64,000 nt of DNA from Canicola haemoglobinophilus (GTDB taxonomy: Bacteria; Pseudomonadota; Gammaproteobacteria; Enterobacterales; Pasteurellaceae), in contig NZ_MUXZ01000007.1 in assembly GCF_002015075.1 (NCBI RefSeq), forward strand, positions 5,620 to 69,619, in the 5' to 3' direction. Below the pieces are notes generated by a model. It made no database searches, was not told where the DNA came from, and was given only the letters and a program-made list of their open reading frames with translations. Positions 36,550 to 44,647 of the stretch are shown in pieces. The position numbers were made by a program, and so were the translations under genes. Numbering within the stretch: the first letter of the stretch is position 1; each line of letters starts with the position of its first letter.

Positions 36550-37457
36550 AAAGCTTGTTTAACTAAACTAATAATATATTCAAGATTTTTGTCATCTGAC
36601 ATTGTAATTTCATAATCTCCAGTTCCCCAATGCCCTACACTAGATACATCTCGAGCAAGCTTTTTAGGATCATCAAGAGCGCCTTTTTTCATATTCAAGT
36701 ATATTTTTAGAGACTTCCTGTTAATACATATACCCAAAATATTTCGTTTATCATTTTTAAAGGCTACATAGAGTTTTTGTGCCACAATATTGAACTCAGG
36801 AAAGAGATTGAGTAGTGCTTGTTTAAAATCATCATATAATTCAATGATTTCTTCAGGTTGATCTTGTAAATGATCTTGTTCTAAATAGGTTTTAATTTCT
36901 TTGCTAATTTCAGATAATGCTAAATTTTTCTCTGAGCTAGATAATTTCACACTTGGCGCTGAGCTAGATTTGTCGATTCCATTGATTAGGATTATATCTT
37001 GTTCAAAGCGTTTTATTTCCCATAACTCAATATTGAGATCTTTAAAATCAACAGCTTGTTTTTGATGATTATTGAATTTAGGGGAAACAAAGACTACTTT
37101 ACTTTGAGACCAGTCAACTTGATCTTTGCGTAATTTTTTATCTAAGCTTTCGTTATATTCCAACACAAAATCTGCTTGATATCTTAATAGAGTATTAAGA
37201 TAGGATACCCCTTGATCGAAGACACTGTAATTATGTGAGCGCTTATATTCAATGATGACAAAAGACTTACTTTCTAAATCAAATGCTAAAGTGTCAATAC
37301 GTTGATTTTGAATAGAAAATTCTGATTTGACGAGTTCTAGCCCTGTAAGTTGGTTTAGATTTTGTTCAAATAAATCTTGGATTTCCCGCTCAAGTTTGAA
37401 GGGTTTTTCATTGAGGTCTAATAACTGTTTTTTACTATATTGGAATAGTCTAGTCAT
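36546..37457 (-). CDS. Nuclease-like DUF5655 protein
   Basis: A 303-residue protein with an N-terminal PD-(D/E)XK-type core (RIDTLAFDLESKSFVIIEYK, about residues 53-72, with Asp55, Glu70 and Lys72) and a C-terminal domain (about 195-303) with LKIYLNMKKGALDDPKKLARD and SVGHWGTGDYEI that I recognise as DUF5655. Related proteins are labelled predicted transport or NucS-like without proof. It overlaps ispB by one base and queH by four, so it sits in a tight operon although it has no clear link to either pathway. Confidence 0.82.
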   Translation of the reverse strand: MTRLFQYSKKQLLDLNEKPFKLEREIQDLFEQNLNQLTGLELVKSEFSIQNQRIDTLAFDLESKSFVIIEYKRSHNYSVFDQGVSYLNTLLRYQADFVLEYNESLDKKLRKDQVDWSQSKVVFVSPKFNNHQKQAVDFKDLNIELWEIKRFEQDIILINGIDKSSSAPSVKLSSSEKNLALSEISKEIKTYLEQDHLQDQPEEIIELYDDFKQALLNLFPEFNIVAQKLYVAFKNDKRNILGICINRKSLKIYLNMKKGALDDPKKLARDVSSVGHWGTGDYEITMSDDKNLEYIISLVKQAL

Positions 37458-38449
37458 TAATAGCTTCTCTCTACGGATAAATAAGCCAAGGAAATCAAGG
37501 CTTGTTTATATTGGCTATCTGGTAAGCAAGCAATTGAATCTACAGCTTTTTGTGCTTCTTCTCTTGCTTTATTCATTGCATAATCTAACGATTTTTGCTC
37601 AGCCATGATTGCAAGCACATCGTCTAAAATATCACGCTTACCGCCTTGTTCAATTGCTTCACGAATTAAGGCTGATTGTTCAGGTGTACCATTATGCATC
37701 GCATGTAATAATGGAAGTGTTGGTTTACCTTCTGCTAAATCATCACCAATATTTTTCCCTAAAGTTACCGCACTTGCACTGTAATCTAAAACATCATCAA
37801 CTAACTGAAAAGCTGTGCCTAAGTAGCGTCCATAGTTCTGTAAGGCGATTTCTTGTTCCGTATTACTTTGTGCTGTAATAGCGGCACATTGCGTGGCGAC
37901 TTCAAACAAGCGAGCTGTTTTACTGTAAATAACGTTCATGTAATTATCTTCGCTTGTTTCTGGATCATTAACGTTCATTAATTGCTGCACTTCACCTTCT
38001 GCAATAACGTTTGTAGCATCAGACATGATTTGTAAAATACGTAATGAATTGAGCTGTGTCATTAATTGGAATGCTCGTGTATAAATAAAATCGCCTACTA
38101 ATACACTCGCAGCATTGCCAAATTCAGCGTTAGCTGTTGGATTTCCTCGGCGCATATCAGACTCATCAACAACGTCATCATGTAATAAAGTTGCGGTATG
38201 AATAAATTCAACGAAGGCTGCGCAAGTAATAGGTTCATCACCTTGATAATTTAAGGCTCTTGCCGCAAGCAACGCAATCATAGGACGGATGCGTTTGCCA
38301 CCGCTTTGAATAATGTAATAACCAAGTTGGTTAATGAGAGCGACATCTGAATTAAGTTGTGCTAGAATTGTCGCATTCACTTTATCCATATCTGTTTTGA
38401 TCAGAGATTGGATTGCATTGATATCCATTGGGTTCATTTTTTCTATCAT
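37457..38449 (-). CDS. ispB: Octaprenyl diphosphate synthase
   Basis: Makes the C40 isoprenoid tail of quinones by chain elongation, fitting the menaquinone genes elsewhere in the window. It has 330 residues, with the first aspartate-rich motif LLHDDVVDESDMRRG (DD at 91-92), GGKRIRP, and the second motif QLVDDVLDYS. Nearby in-frame Met codons at positions 5 and 8 leave the exact start open. It is first of the ispB-nuclease-queH unit and divergent from rplU. Confidence 0.97.
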   Translation of the reverse strand: MIEKMNPMDINAIQSLIKTDMDKVNATILAQLNSDVALINQLGYYIIQSGGKRIRPMIALLAARALNYQGDEPITCAAFVEFIHTATLLHDDVVDESDMRRGNPTANAEFGNAASVLVGDFIYTRAFQLMTQLNSLRILQIMSDATNVIAEGEVQQLMNVNDPETSEDNYMNVIYSKTARLFEVATQCAAITAQSNTEQEIALQNYGRYLGTAFQLVDDVLDYSASAVTLGKNIGDDLAEGKPTLPLLHAMHNGTPEQSALIREAIEQGGKRDILDDVLAIMAEQKSLDYAMNKAREEAQKAVDSIACLPDSQYKQALISLAYLSVERSY

Positions 38450-38667
38450 GCTGAAATTATCATAATTAAGCTAAAAGTGCGGTTGATTGTACCTGATTTT
38501 CTGGGGTTTCTGAAAGTAAACTCAACAAAATAAGATTTTTTTTATTTTCTGATTAAGAAAGGCTTGCTATCAGTTCATTTTTTACGTAGAATTTGCGCCC
38601 TATTTATATGAATTTTGATGTGCTAAATGAAATGACATTTTAAGCACAATTATCTAGCGGAGTATTT

Positions 38668-38979
38668 ATGTACGCAGTTTTCCAAAGTGGCGGTAAACAA
38701 CACCGTGTAAGCGAAGGTCAAGTTGTTCGTTTAGAAAAACTTGAATTAGCAACAGGCGCAACTGTTGAATTCGATTCAGTGTTGATGGTCGTTAATGGTG
38801 AAGATGTTAAAATCGGTGCACCAGTAGTTGCTGGCGCAAAAGTCGTAGCTGAAGTTGTGGCGCAAGGACGTGGCGATAAAGTTAAAATCGTTAAATTCCG
38901 TCGTCGTAAACACAGTCGTAAACAACAAGGTCATCGTCAGTGGTTCACAGAAGTGAAAATCACTGGGATTCAAGCATAA
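38668..38979 (+). CDS. rplU: 50S ribosomal protein L21
   Basis: A 103-residue ribosomal protein, YAVFQSGGKQHRVSEGQ at the start and KFRRRKHSRKQQGHRQ near the end. It is divergent from ispB, the classic ispB/rplU-rpmA-obgE arrangement. GCGGAG precedes the ATG. Confidence 0.99.
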   Translation: MYAVFQSGGKQHRVSEGQVVRLEKLELATGATVEFDSVLMVVNGEDVKIGAPVVAGAKVVAEVVAQGRGDKVKIVKFRRRKHSRKQQGHRQWFTEVKITGIQA

Positions 38980-38999
38980 TTTCAGAGGAGTTATAGAAG

Positions 39000-39257
39000 A
39001 TGGCAACTAAAAAAGCTGGTGGTTCAACTCGTAACGGTCGTGATTCTGAAGCTAAACGCCTTGGTGTTAAACGCTTCGGTGGTGAATCAGTATTAGCAGG
39101 TAGCATTATTGTTCGTCAACGTGGAACCAAATTCCACGCAGGTTCAAACGTAGGTATGGGTAAAGATCATACTTTATTCGCTACAGCTGACGGTAAAGTA
39201 AAATTTGAAGTTAAAGGCGAGAAAAGTCGTAAATACGTTTCTATCGTAACTGAATAA
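39000..39257 (+). CDS. rpmA: 50S ribosomal protein L27
   Basis: An 85-residue ribosomal protein starting MATKKAGGSTRNGRDSEAKR, the conserved N-terminal tail that reaches the peptidyl-transferase centre. It lies 20 bp after rplU and is followed by a terminator. Confidence 0.99.
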   Translation: MATKKAGGSTRNGRDSEAKRLGVKRFGGESVLAGSIIVRQRGTKFHAGSNVGMGKDHTLFATADGKVKFEVKGEKSRKYVSIVTE

Positions 39258-39277
39258 TTTTATTGATATAGAGTTAT

Positions 39278-39305
39278 GCCCCGCAAGAATATTGTGGGGC
39301 TTTTT
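39278..39305 (+). terminator. Terminator of rplU-rpmA
   Basis: GCCCCGCA and TGTGGGGC pair with a 7-base loop (one G-T), then TTTTT. The permease and obgE downstream probably need their own promoter. Confidence 0.88.
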
Positions 39306-39404
39306 ATTTGTGTAGAAAATTAAATGCTTTATTGCCCTATACTTTTACGCTTATGGGGATAGTGCTATTATGCGTAAGTTTTGCACTTATATAGGAGGGA
39401 AAAT

Positions 39405-40325
39405 ATGAAACAGCAACCCTTACTTGGCTTTATATTTGCTTTAACTACAGCAATGGCCTGGGGGTCTTTACCTATTGCATTACAGCAAGTTTTGAATGCT
39501 ATGAGTATGCAGACGATAGTTTGGTTTAGATTTGTTGTTGCTACGGCTGCATTAGCTATTTTCCTTGGATTAGCAAAAAAATTGCCTAAATTATCTGATC
39601 TCAATCGCTATTTTTTTGGTTTGGTTATATTGGGTATTATAGGGTTATCAGGAAACTTTAGTTTATTTAATACTTCACTAAAATTTATTGACCCCTCTGT
39701 TGCTCAAATTTTTATCCATTTTTCTTCTTTTGCAATGCTATTTTGTGGGATTGTGATTTTTAAAGAAAAGTTAGGATTACATCAAAAGATAGGTTTAGTT
39801 ATTTTAATTATTGGGCTTATTTTATTTTTTAACGAGAGAGCGGAGCAGTTATTTGCGATTAATATCTATTCCATTGGTGTTTTTTTAAGTCTGTCTGCAT
39901 CACTAATTTGGGTAACTTATGGACTTGCGCAGAAACTACTTTTACGCCGTTTTAATTCTCAACAGATTTTATTGATGATTTATACTGGTTGTGCCCTCGT
40001 GTTTACTCCTTTTGTTGAAGTTGAACAAGTACAAAATCTAAGTACTTTTACACTGGTTTGTTTTATTTATTGTTGTTTAAATACATTGATTGGTTATGGT
40101 TCCTATGCCGAAGCATTAAATCGTTGGGACGTTGCAAAAGTAAGTGTTGTTATAACTTTAGTGCCTTTGTTTACTATTTTATTTGCCCACTTACTACATT
40201 TTATATATCCACAGCATTTTACCGCCCCTGAGTTAAATACACTCAGTTATATTGGTGCTTTCATTGTTGTGCTGGGCGCAATGATATCGGCTATTGGGTA
40301 TAAATTTATTAAGAATAAAAATTAG
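39405..40325 (+). CDS. EamA/DMT-family permease
   Basis: An inner-membrane transporter of 306 residues with ten predicted helices in two EamA repeats. I take the ATG at 39405, which has AGGAGGG before it. Substrate unknown. It lies 9 bp before obgE. Such a permease between rpmA and obgE is common in gamma-proteobacteria (YhbE-like). Confidence 0.9.
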   Translation: MKQQPLLGFIFALTTAMAWGSLPIALQQVLNAMSMQTIVWFRFVVATAALAIFLGLAKKLPKLSDLNRYFFGLVILGIIGLSGNFSLFNTSLKFIDPSVAQIFIHFSSFAMLFCGIVIFKEKLGLHQKIGLVILIIGLILFFNERAEQLFAINIYSIGVFLSLSASLIWVTYGLAQKLLLRRFNSQQILLMIYTGCALVFTPFVEVEQVQNLSTFTLVCFIYCCLNTLIGYGSYAEALNRWDVAKVSVVITLVPLFTILFAHLLHFIYPQHFTAPELNTLSYIGAFIVVLGAMISAIGYKFIKNKN

Positions 40326-40333
40326 GAGAAAAG

Positions 40334-41512
40334 ATGAAATTTATTGATGAAGCGCTTATTCGCATTGAAGCAGGAGATGGCGGTAATGGTTGTGTCAGTT
40401 TCCGTCGTGAAAAATTTATACCCAAAGGTGGACCAGATGGTGGCGATGGCGGAGATGGTGGCGATGTCTATTTGGTTGCAGATGAAAATTTAAATACATT
40501 GATCGACTACCGTTTTGAAAAACGTTTTGCTGCTGAGCGTGGCGAAAATGGACGTAGCTCAGATTGTACTGGTCGTAGAGGTAAAGACATTACATTAAGA
40601 GTGCCTGTTGGAACAAGAGCTATTGATAACGATACCAAAGAAGTGCTTGGGGATTTAACTAAGCATGGTGCAAAAATGCTAGTAGCTAAAGGTGGTTACC
40701 ATGGGCTAGGTAATGCTCGCTTTAAATCTTCTGTCAATAGAGCTCCTAGACAAAAAACTAATGGTACGCCAGGTGAAAAACGTGACTTACAATTGGAGTT
40801 AATGTTGTTAGCTGATGTGGGTATGTTAGGATTACCTAATGCTGGAAAATCAACCTTTATTCGAGCTGTTTCTGCTGCTAAACCGAAAGTTGCTGATTAT
40901 CCTTTCACTACTTTAGTACCAAGCTTAGGGGTAACTCGTGTTGATGCGAACCGTAGCTTTGTTGTTGCAGATATTCCGGGCCTGATTGAAGGTGCATCCG
41001 AAGGTGCAGGATTAGGAATTCGTTTTTTAAAGCATTTAGAACGTTGTCATGTTTTAATTCATCTTGTTGATATTGCTCCTATTGATGAAAGTGATCCAGC
41101 GGATAATATTGCGATCATAGAAAGTGAGCTATTTCAATATAGCGAAAAATTAGCTGATAAACCTCGTTGGTTGGTTTTCAATAAAATTGATACGCTTTCT
41201 GATGAAGAAGCAAAAGAGCGAGCTGAAGATATTGCTGAACGCTTGGGCTGGGAAGATGATTATTACTTAATTTCAGCCGTAACAGGTAAAAATGTAGATT
41301 CTTTATGCCGTGATATTATGGACTTTATTGAGGCAAATCCACGTCAAGAGCAAGAAGAAATCGAAACGCAAGAAGTGAAATTTAAATGGGATGACTATCA
41401 CCAAGAGCAATTATCTGAGCATAGTATCGCTGAAGATGACTGGGAAGATGATGATTGGGACGATTGGTCAGAGGAAGACGAAGAAGGTGTAGAAATTATC
41501 TATAAACCTTAA
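40334..41512 (+). CDS. obgE: GTPase Obg
   Basis: Essential GTPase linked to ribosome assembly and stress, 392 residues. The glycine-rich Obg domain (1-158) is followed by G1 GLPNAGKST (166-174), DIPGLIEGASEGAGLG, NKID and the SAVTGKN loop. The C-terminal tail (about 355-390) is very acidic. GGAGAA precedes the ATG. It ends in an uptake-signal terminator. Confidence 0.98.
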   Translation: MKFIDEALIRIEAGDGGNGCVSFRREKFIPKGGPDGGDGGDGGDVYLVADENLNTLIDYRFEKRFAAERGENGRSSDCTGRRGKDITLRVPVGTRAIDNDTKEVLGDLTKHGAKMLVAKGGYHGLGNARFKSSVNRAPRQKTNGTPGEKRDLQLELMLLADVGMLGLPNAGKSTFIRAVSAAKPKVADYPFTTLVPSLGVTRVDANRSFVVADIPGLIEGASEGAGLGIRFLKHLERCHVLIHLVDIAPIDESDPADNIAIIESELFQYSEKLADKPRWLVFNKIDTLSDEEAKERAEDIAERLGWEDDYYLISAVTGKNVDSLCRDIMDFIEANPRQEQEEIETQEVKFKWDDYHQEQLSEHSIAEDDWEDDDWDDWSEEDEEGVEIIYKP

Positions 41513-41520
41513 AAATAACG

Positions 41521-41547
41521 AAAGTGCGGTTATCATTACCGCACTTT
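41521..41547. terminator. Inverted uptake-signal pair between obgE and the secreted-protein gene
   Basis: AAAGTGCGGT (41521-41530) and ACCGCACTTT (41538-41547) form a perfect 10-bp stem around TATCATT. The T-run is short. It serves convergent genes. Confidence 0.75.
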
Positions 41548-41548
41548 C

Positions 41549-42145
41549 TTACTTACAGATAACATTCTGAAGCATTTTGATGCTTTTCTTTATATTCTTT
41601 TCAGCTAATTCTTTACCTTTTTCTCTTTCCTGAGCTTGCACATTTTTTGCTAGATCTTGATCTTGTATATTAAAGATAGGTGCATATTGCATATTATTTA
41701 TATCCATTTTGGAATATGCTGTTGCTCCAGTGATACTTGCGTAGTATTCATTTTTAGGTTTATCAATGTAATAAGTTCTAGAGTCAGTAATTTCCACACC
41801 ATAATTGGATCCAAAACCGTTACAAACCCCAGCTCCAGATTCAAAAATTGTATGAGATATTTTACTTTCTGATGTTTGATAAACTTCAAATTCAATACTA
41901 TTTCCAAGAAGTTTTGCATCATTATGAGAGCTATCTGGATTGAGAGAGCCGTTTTTATGGGTTAAATAAGATACTTTTTCATTTTCTGCTAATTCATCAA
42001 GCTCTGAGAACCTGAAGTGTTTACTATGAGTTAAGTTGCTTTTATTTACTGGCGAGGCAGTTTTTGCATGTGTACTCATTGCTAAAGGTATTAGTGCTAA
42101 GCTTGTCATAAACCATTTTATTTTTTTTAACTGATATATCTTCAT
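41549..42145 (-). CDS. Unknown exported protein
   Basis: A 198-residue protein with a signal peptide (about 1-27, a hydrophobic core LALIPLAM then STHA). The mature part begins KTASPVNK and holds two Cys (one in SGAGVCNGFGSNYG, one two residues from the end), possibly a disulfide. A charged helix (KNVQAQEREKGKELAEKNIKK) closes it. I recognise no family. It overlaps the VOC gene upstream by 4 bp (ATGA), so the two are translated together. Its function may be linked to that gene or to the GCAA tract upstream. Confidence 0.7.
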   Translation of the reverse strand: MKIYQLKKIKWFMTSLALIPLAMSTHAKTASPVNKSNLTHSKHFRFSELDELAENEKVSYLTHKNGSLNPDSSHNDAKLLGNSIEFEVYQTSESKISHTIFESGAGVCNGFGSNYGVEITDSRTYYIDKPKNEYYASITGATAYSKMDINNMQYAPIFNIQDQDLAKNVQAQEREKGKELAEKNIKKSIKMLQNVICK

Positions 42146-42537
42146 AGCTCATAAAACTCTATTGGCAAATTGTCAGGATCTTTAAAGAAAGTAAATTTTT
42201 TTCCAGTTATTTCATCAATTCTGATAGGCTCACTGAAAATACCTTTTGATTTTAAATAACTGACAGCGTTATCTATATTGTTTACTTTAAAAGCTAAATG
42301 GCGTAAACCGCAGCTTTCGGGATAACTTAATCTTTCTGGTGGATTAGGGAAGGAAAACAATTCAATTTGGCTTCCATCAGAAAATGTCAGATCTAATTTA
42401 TAACTATCTCGTTCTTCACGATAAGTTTCATTAATAATACTTGCGCCTAATATTTCCGTATAAAATTTTTTAGATTTTGCATAGTTGGAAACAATAATCG
42501 CAACATGATGAAATCCAATAATAGTAGGGGATAACAT
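42142..42537 (-). CDS. VOC-family (glyoxalase-like) protein
   Basis: A 131-residue vicinal-oxygen-chelate protein with two beta-alpha-beta repeats. Likely metal ligands are the His in IGFHHVAI, Glu in QIELFSFP, His in GLRHLAFKV and the Glu of the C-terminal PIEFYEL. The family includes lactoylglutathione lyase-like and many unassigned enzymes, so the reaction is not known. It is first of a two-gene unit with the exported protein. The start at 42537 has no strong ribosome site. Confidence 0.85.
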   Translation of the reverse strand: MLSPTIIGFHHVAIIVSNYAKSKKFYTEILGASIINETYREERDSYKLDLTFSDGSQIELFSFPNPPERLSYPESCGLRHLAFKVNNIDNAVSYLKSKGIFSEPIRIDEITGKKFTFFKDPDNLPIEFYEL

Positions 42538-42627
42538 AAAATTAGTTCATAAAATAGACTTAGAGACGAGATTTTATCTGATAAAGATTTTTATGCCTAG
42601 CACTTTTTCTGCATGCTGAGATAATTT

Positions 42628-42673
<46 letters not shown>

Positions 42674-42699
42674 GTAAGTTATTGATATAAATGAATTTA

Positions 42700-42722
42700 T
42701 GAGGTAAAGAAACTTTACCTCA
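42700..42722 (-). terminator. Hairpin after the ccm operon
   Basis: TGAGGTAAAG and CTTTACCTCA form a perfect 10-bp stem with a 3-base loop, 20 bp after the ccmI stop. The T-run is absent, so it may act as an mRNA end or a weak terminator. Confidence 0.55.
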
Positions 42723-42741
42723 TTGTATATGGTGAGTTTTA

Positions 42742-43626
42742 TTATTTGTTGTCTTCTTTAATGGCATCACGAGCGGCACGAATACTTTTTTCAATTAACG
42801 GTACTCGAGGATCGTTTTCAGGCATCAAACGCAACATCATTGCCCAAGTTACCGCTGCCATTTTATATTCTTCGGATTCAAAATATTGGAAAGCAAGAAG
42901 GCTCAAGGCTTGCATATTGGTATGATCAATACGCAATACTTCTTTTAGTAATTCCACGCCTTTTTGTTTATCTGATTGATCTTCTGAGAACATTAGAATA
43001 CGAGCAAAAGAAAGTTTATATTCAATATTTTCTGGTGCTAATTTATTCGCTTGAGAGAAACTATCAAAAGCAAGTTGTCCTTTGTTGAGGTTCATTGCAA
43101 TTTGACCCAAGGTCCACCAATCAGCCGCATTATTTGGCTCTTTTTGAAGTTTCAGGCGCAATGCTGTGGCAAATTGTTGTAGCTCATTTTCATCTAATGG
43201 CTTACTTTCTTCCTCTTTTACTCTTTCATAAAAGTGCGGTAGTTTTTCATAAGTTTTTTCTAATATGATTTCTTCTTGCCAAGAACCGACACTCATATAA
43301 GCTAAAGGGGCAATAATCGCTAAGGTTAAAAATCCAGAGAAAAACCAAATCTTTCCATAATGTTTATTGGTCTTTTCTGCGTTAGATTTTTTTGGAATAT
43401 CCTCTAGCAAGGCTTGTTGTAGCTCGGTTTTAAGTTGTTGACTATTTTCTAATAGACCACGTTGTTCATCTTCTTCAATTTCTTTCAAACGGTTGAAATA
43501 AAAGGCTTTATTTAATTCATCACGTTTTAAGCTATCCGCTTTTTCCCGTCTATTGCTAAGGAGTGGATAAAAGCAAATAAACGCAACAAACAATGTCAAT
43601 AAAAGGCTGATTAACCAAAAATTCAT
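42742..43626 (-). CDS. ccmI: Cytochrome c maturation protein CcmI
   Basis: Membrane protein with a periplasmic TPR domain that holds apocytochrome c for heme ligation; 294 residues. An N-terminal helix, a cytoplasmic loop, a second helix (about 90-112) and TPR units (NAADWWTLGQIAMNLNKG onward) are visible. In E. coli it is fused to CcmH; here the two are separate genes 2 bp apart. It is last in the operon. Confidence 0.92.
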   Translation of the reverse strand: MNFWLISLLLTLFVAFICFYPLLSNRREKADSLKRDELNKAFYFNRLKEIEEDEQRGLLENSQQLKTELQQALLEDIPKKSNAEKTNKHYGKIWFFSGFLTLAIIAPLAYMSVGSWQEEIILEKTYEKLPHFYERVKEEESKPLDENELQQFATALRLKLQKEPNNAADWWTLGQIAMNLNKGQLAFDSFSQANKLAPENIEYKLSFARILMFSEDQSDKQKGVELLKEVLRIDHTNMQALSLLAFQYFESEEYKMAAVTWAMMLRLMPENDPRVPLIEKSIRAARDAIKEDNK

Positions 43627-43628
43627 TT

Positions 43629-44102
43629 TTATTCCTGTTCTTTTAATAATTCTTCTAAGCGTTTTTGTTGCTCATGAGTTAAAATTGGTTGAGTTTCTAC
43701 CGCACTTTTTGTAGTTCCTTGGTTAGATTTGCGGCGTAACACAACAAAAATTCCCAAAATAACTAAAGTTAAAGGCGCAACCCATAAAATAATTGTTGCG
43801 CTTGTTACAGGCGGATTATAAGTGACAAAATTCCCATATCTCTCAACCATATAGTTGATAATTTCCTGCTTGTTTTGACCTTCTTTTAATAGCTCATAAA
43901 CTTTTGCACGCATATCCACTGCAATGGTTGCATTTGAGTCAGCAATATTATTATTTTGACATTGTGGACAACGTAGCTCTTGCGTTAGGGATTGATAGTC
44001 TTTTTCTTGCTGAGCAGAACTAAATTCGAGTACATCAATCGCCGCTTGTGCGGAAAAGCTGAGAAAAAGAGCGGTCAGAAAATAACGTAATTTTGTCATC
44101 AT
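43629..44102 (-). CDS. ccmH: Cytochrome c maturation protein CcmH
   Basis: A 157-residue thiol protein that reduces apocytochrome c. Signal peptide, then the active site LRCPQCQNN (LRCxxCQ), a helical domain and a C-terminal membrane helix (about 104-122). It overlaps ccmG by 4 bp. Confidence 0.95.
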   Translation of the reverse strand: MMTKLRYFLTALFLSFSAQAAIDVLEFSSAQQEKDYQSLTQELRCPQCQNNNIADSNATIAVDMRAKVYELLKEGQNKQEIINYMVERYGNFVTYNPPVTSATIILWVAPLTLVILGIFVVLRRKSNQGTTKSAVETQPILTHEQQKRLEELLKEQE

Positions 44103-44644
44103 TTTTGCTCACTTAGTTTTTGATAAATTGGCTGTAATTTTTCTTTCCAAACTCGTTCATTGACATCGCCTGTATGACGGTAATGAATAATGCCATTGCC
44201 ATCGACAATGAAGGTTTCCGGTGCGCCGTAAACGCCAAGATCGAGACCAAAAGATCCTTTTTCATCTTTAATCACAACTTGATAAGGATTGCCTAAATCC
44301 TTGAGCCACTTTATCGCTTTATCTGTTTTATCTTTATAATCAATGCCAATAATGTTAATGCCTTGTTTGTGCAACTCATTGAGAAATTGATGTTCTGCAT
44401 AACAGGTCGGGCACCAAGTCGCCCAAACATTAACGAGCAAAGGTTTACCTTGCTTGAATAGACTATTGTCATATTGCTTGTCTGTAAATAAATCAGTGAG
44501 TGATTTATTAGGTACAGTTTTGCCAATCAAGACACTTTCTAAAGCCTTTGGATCATCGCCTTGTGCATTACGTTGCAATTGCACAAAAAAGGCAACTGCA
44601 AGTCCAAGGAATAAAATCAATGGTATATAGAGTTTTTTATTCAT
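44099..44644 (-). CDS. ccmG: Thiol:disulfide interchange protein CcmG/DsbE
   Basis: A 181-residue membrane-anchored thioredoxin-fold protein that keeps CcmH and apocytochrome reduced. An N-terminal anchor helix and WATWCPTCYAEH as active site are visible, with YGAPETFIVDG as the cis-Pro loop. It follows ccmF by 3 bp and overlaps ccmH. Confidence 0.95.
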   Translation of the reverse strand: MNKKLYIPLILFLGLAVAFFVQLQRNAQGDDPKALESVLIGKTVPNKSLTDLFTDKQYDNSLFKQGKPLLVNVWATWCPTCYAEHQFLNELHKQGINIIGIDYKDKTDKAIKWLKDLGNPYQVVIKDEKGSFGLDLGVYGAPETFIVDGNGIIHYRHTGDVNERVWKEKLQPIYQKLSEQK

Positions 44645-44647
44645 AGT

